A stretch of 64,000 nucleotides of DNA from Polyangiaceae bacterium (GTDB lineage: Bacteria > Myxococcota_A > Polyangia > Polyangiales > Polyangiaceae): positions 124,001 through 188,000 of the forward strand of contig JANXOF010000061.1 of NCBI GenBank assembly GCA_025353725.1. Direction: 5' to 3'. Positions within the stretch are counted from its first letter, which is position 1. Each line of letters begins with the position of its first letter. Below, in pieces: positions 61,960 through 64,000 of the stretch. A program made the position numbers and the translations under genes. Under the pieces are notes generated by a model. The model saw only the letters and a program-made list of their open reading frames with translations. It ran no database searches and was not told the DNA's origin.

Positions 61960-63711
61960 CTACGCAGGCTGCAAATCGAGCGTTAAAAGGGGGAAGGCCG
62001 GGTCGATCAGATAGCCGTCGTCGCGCGTCAGGAGCGCGTCGGCTAGCCCCAAAGCTCGGAGACGGCGAATGGTGGTATATACACGCAACGTTCCGGCGGT
62101 GTGTCTCATCTTTTCGCCTGGCCAGCCGATAGCGACGAGTTCGAGGGTGCTCATGGCGACCCCAGCGCGCTCGTGCATCGCGCGTGCGAGTGCCCAAAGG
62201 AGACGCCGAAGCGAACCATGGCGCGACAAATCGTGCGACGCTCCTGAGGGGAAGGTGAGTGAGCGGCCCTCGAATCCGACGAGAATGTTCGCACTTTTGA
62301 CGTCGAACGCGTCGATGCGGGTTTCCACCAGCTTCGTCGCCGCGACGTTCGCGAGAGTCGCAGTGGCGCGCGCCTCTGCGAGATGCGCGCGCTCAGTTTG
62401 CACGTCCCCCTGCGCTCGTGCGGCGAGCGCCAATCGCGCCAGAACGAGCGCCTCGCGCCACCGTTGACCGGTCGCGCGTAGCGCCTCGACTTGCCCCCGG
62501 AGCCGCGCATCACTGGCCGGTGTTTCGAGATGTTCGGGCAGGAGATCCATCATCTCTCGAACCGCGTTTTCACGCGGAGTGTCACGCATAACGACATGTG
62601 TAGCTCTCGCGACTTCGAGGTGCTCGCGGGCTGTGGCTGGCTCGCCGCGAAGCAGCGCGACGATTCCAAGCCCAGCGCTCGCGTCCGACTGTCCACGGGG
62701 ATCACGCACAGCGTCACAGACGTGTCGCGCCCTCTCGAATGACAGTTCCGCTTCGTCGAGCTTGGCGGACGCAAGGTGCGCCCAACCTGCTCCGCGAAGG
62801 GCTTCGGAATGGAGTTCGTTCTCGACGTTGGCGAGCGCAAGGGCCTCGGCGAAGAGGGACGCGGCGAGCGCGGCGTCGCCTCGTTCCAGGGCTGCACGGC
62901 CTGCGACCACCCGCGCTTTGCGTTGAGGGTCGCACGCGACCGCCGCGTCCGCGATCGCCACCGCGCGAGCGAACGCGTGCGACCGGAAATCGACGGCGCC
63001 CGTGAAGAAAATGGCGTCCGCCGCCGCGAGCCAAAGTGCAAGTCCGAGTCGCTGGAGCGCTGGGTCCGTCGCCACCATGGCGCTCGGTGCGAGAGTGACG
63101 GCATAGGCGAGTTCGGCGAGCGTTGCGTTAGCGCTCACGCCGTAACTTATTCGGCGAAGCTCCTCCGCGCGGCACACCCAAGCCTCGAGCCAGCGGAACG
63201 CGTGCGCCGCGGAGTCGTCCGGATGGGCAAGCCGCGTGACTGCGCGCACGCAATAAGGAACGATAAACGCGACCACGCCCGCGCGCGTTTTGCGCACGAG
63301 AAAACCTGCGTCTTCGAGACTGCACAGGCTTTCGATGGAAGCGGTCGGATCGACCAACGCGAGTACGTCCCAGGTGAAGGGCGCGTCGCAAGCTGCGAGC
63401 TTCGCGAGTCGTTCGCGCTGCGACGCGGAAAGCGTACTTCGCACGCGTTCAACGTCGGCGCGCCACGGCACCCCTGAGCCGACGAGAGTTCCCACCTGCG
63501 TCCAGTTCGCGAGCCGCTCGCGAAGGGGGCGCCACCCTATTGTCGAGGCGATTCGACTCGCCCAGCGAAGAGCTGGCGGTTCACGCTCGACGAGGTGCGC
63601 TATTTCCGTCACGACCTCGACGTCGGCGTCGATTCCCGAAGCGGCCACGAGCATCGGAACGGCCTCCGCGAGGTCAATCGCTCTATATCCCTCGAGACGC
63701 GCGGAGCTCAT
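61960..63711 (-). CDS. TPR-containing regulator with C-terminal DNA-binding-like domain (STAND-like, NTPase domain absent)
   Basis: 'LSASQRERLAKLAACDAPFTWDVLALVDPTASIESLCSLEDAGFLVRKT' resembles the wHTH arm after STAND NTPases; TPR repeats; C-terminal 'TLELVAIGWPGEKMRHTAGTLRVYTTIRRLRALGLADALLTRDDGYLIDP'. Confidence 0.65.
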   Translation of the reverse strand: MSSARLEGYRAIDLAEAVPMLVAASGIDADVEVVTEIAHLVEREPPALRWASRIASTIGWRPLRERLANWTQVGTLVGSGVPWRADVERVRSTLSASQRERLAKLAACDAPFTWDVLALVDPTASIESLCSLEDAGFLVRKTRAGVVAFIVPYCVRAVTRLAHPDDSAAHAFRWLEAWVCRAEELRRISYGVSANATLAELAYAVTLAPSAMVATDPALQRLGLALWLAAADAIFFTGAVDFRSHAFARAVAIADAAVACDPQRKARVVAGRAALERGDAALAASLFAEALALANVENELHSEALRGAGWAHLASAKLDEAELSFERARHVCDAVRDPRGQSDASAGLGIVALLRGEPATAREHLEVARATHVVMRDTPRENAVREMMDLLPEHLETPASDARLRGQVEALRATGQRWREALVLARLALAARAQGDVQTERAHLAEARATATLANVAATKLVETRIDAFDVKSANILVGFEGRSLTFPSGASHDLSRHGSLRRLLWALARAMHERAGVAMSTLELVAIGWPGEKMRHTAGTLRVYTTIRRLRALGLADALLTRDDGYLIDPAFPLLTLDLQPA

Positions 63712-63773
63712 GACCGTCTGCGATGTTACCCGCCAACGCCCTCTTCGGAGCCGAGAGTTCGGAGCAACGCGCG

Positions 63774-64000
63774 TTAGAGCTGAATGACGTACTGGGCTTT
63801 CGATTCTCCTACGACGGCAGGCAAGACTTTTGCTCCCATCGGACCGGCGACTACGCGCCGCAGCTCGGGTTGGCCCGCGCCTGCAGCGCCAGGAACGAGC
63901 TCGACATCGGTCATCGTTGGCTGAGTGGAGTAAGCAAGCGCTATCGACGGACCGGGCGCGCCGTGTCCGCTAGCCCCGCCCGTACCGCCCGCCCCGCCAT
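63774..64000 (-). CDS. C-terminus of a glycine-rich exported/surface protein (partial, runs off right edge)
   Basis: Minus-strand read into the window: GGAGGTGGASGHGAPGPSIALAYSTQPTMTDVELVPGAAGAGQPELRRVVAGPMGAKVLPAVVGESKAQYVIQL*. Not in the ORF track. Confidence 0.6.
   Translation of the reverse strand, partial: GGAGGTGGASGHGAPGPSIALAYSTQPTMTDVELVPGAAGAGQPELRRVVAGPMGAKVLPAVVGESKAQYVIQL

Overview
High-GC, densely coding chromosomal window from what looks like a myxobacterium-like genome. The inference rests on large Ser/Thr kinases with C-terminal AAA/TPR regions, sigma-54 activators, Cys-rich lipoproteins and FHA proteins. I see no rRNA, CRISPR array, intact IS element or prophage. Housekeeping and metabolic genes include nadD, ccmB, hisD, dapA-dapB, a kdd-like gene, a GH13 protein and a uracil phosphoribosyltransferase-like gene. 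Regulatory and signalling genes include three large Ser/Thr kinases, a sigma-24/partner pair, a TPR-sigma54 activator, a histidine kinase, FHA-GGDEF and LysR. There is one tRNA-Gln. The most unusual part is about 52.5-64 kb. It holds an intact HEPN/MNT pair and a graveyard of decayed genes: a truncated paralogue tail forming a ~190-bp degenerate direct repeat, a shattered lipoprotein gene, and a LysR gene interrupted by a stop and a 15-unit CT microsatellite. It also holds a single ORF fusing a secreted-type M1 metallopeptidase to an MNT nucleotidyltransferase, followed with ATGA overlap by a HepT/DUF86-like toxin gene. A decayed phd-vapC-like pair (32.9-33.5 kb) and a truncated PAS-sigma54 activator (12.5-13.2 kb) were reconstructed by joining reading frames by eye. 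All family names come from reading motifs in the translated sequence; no database search was run.
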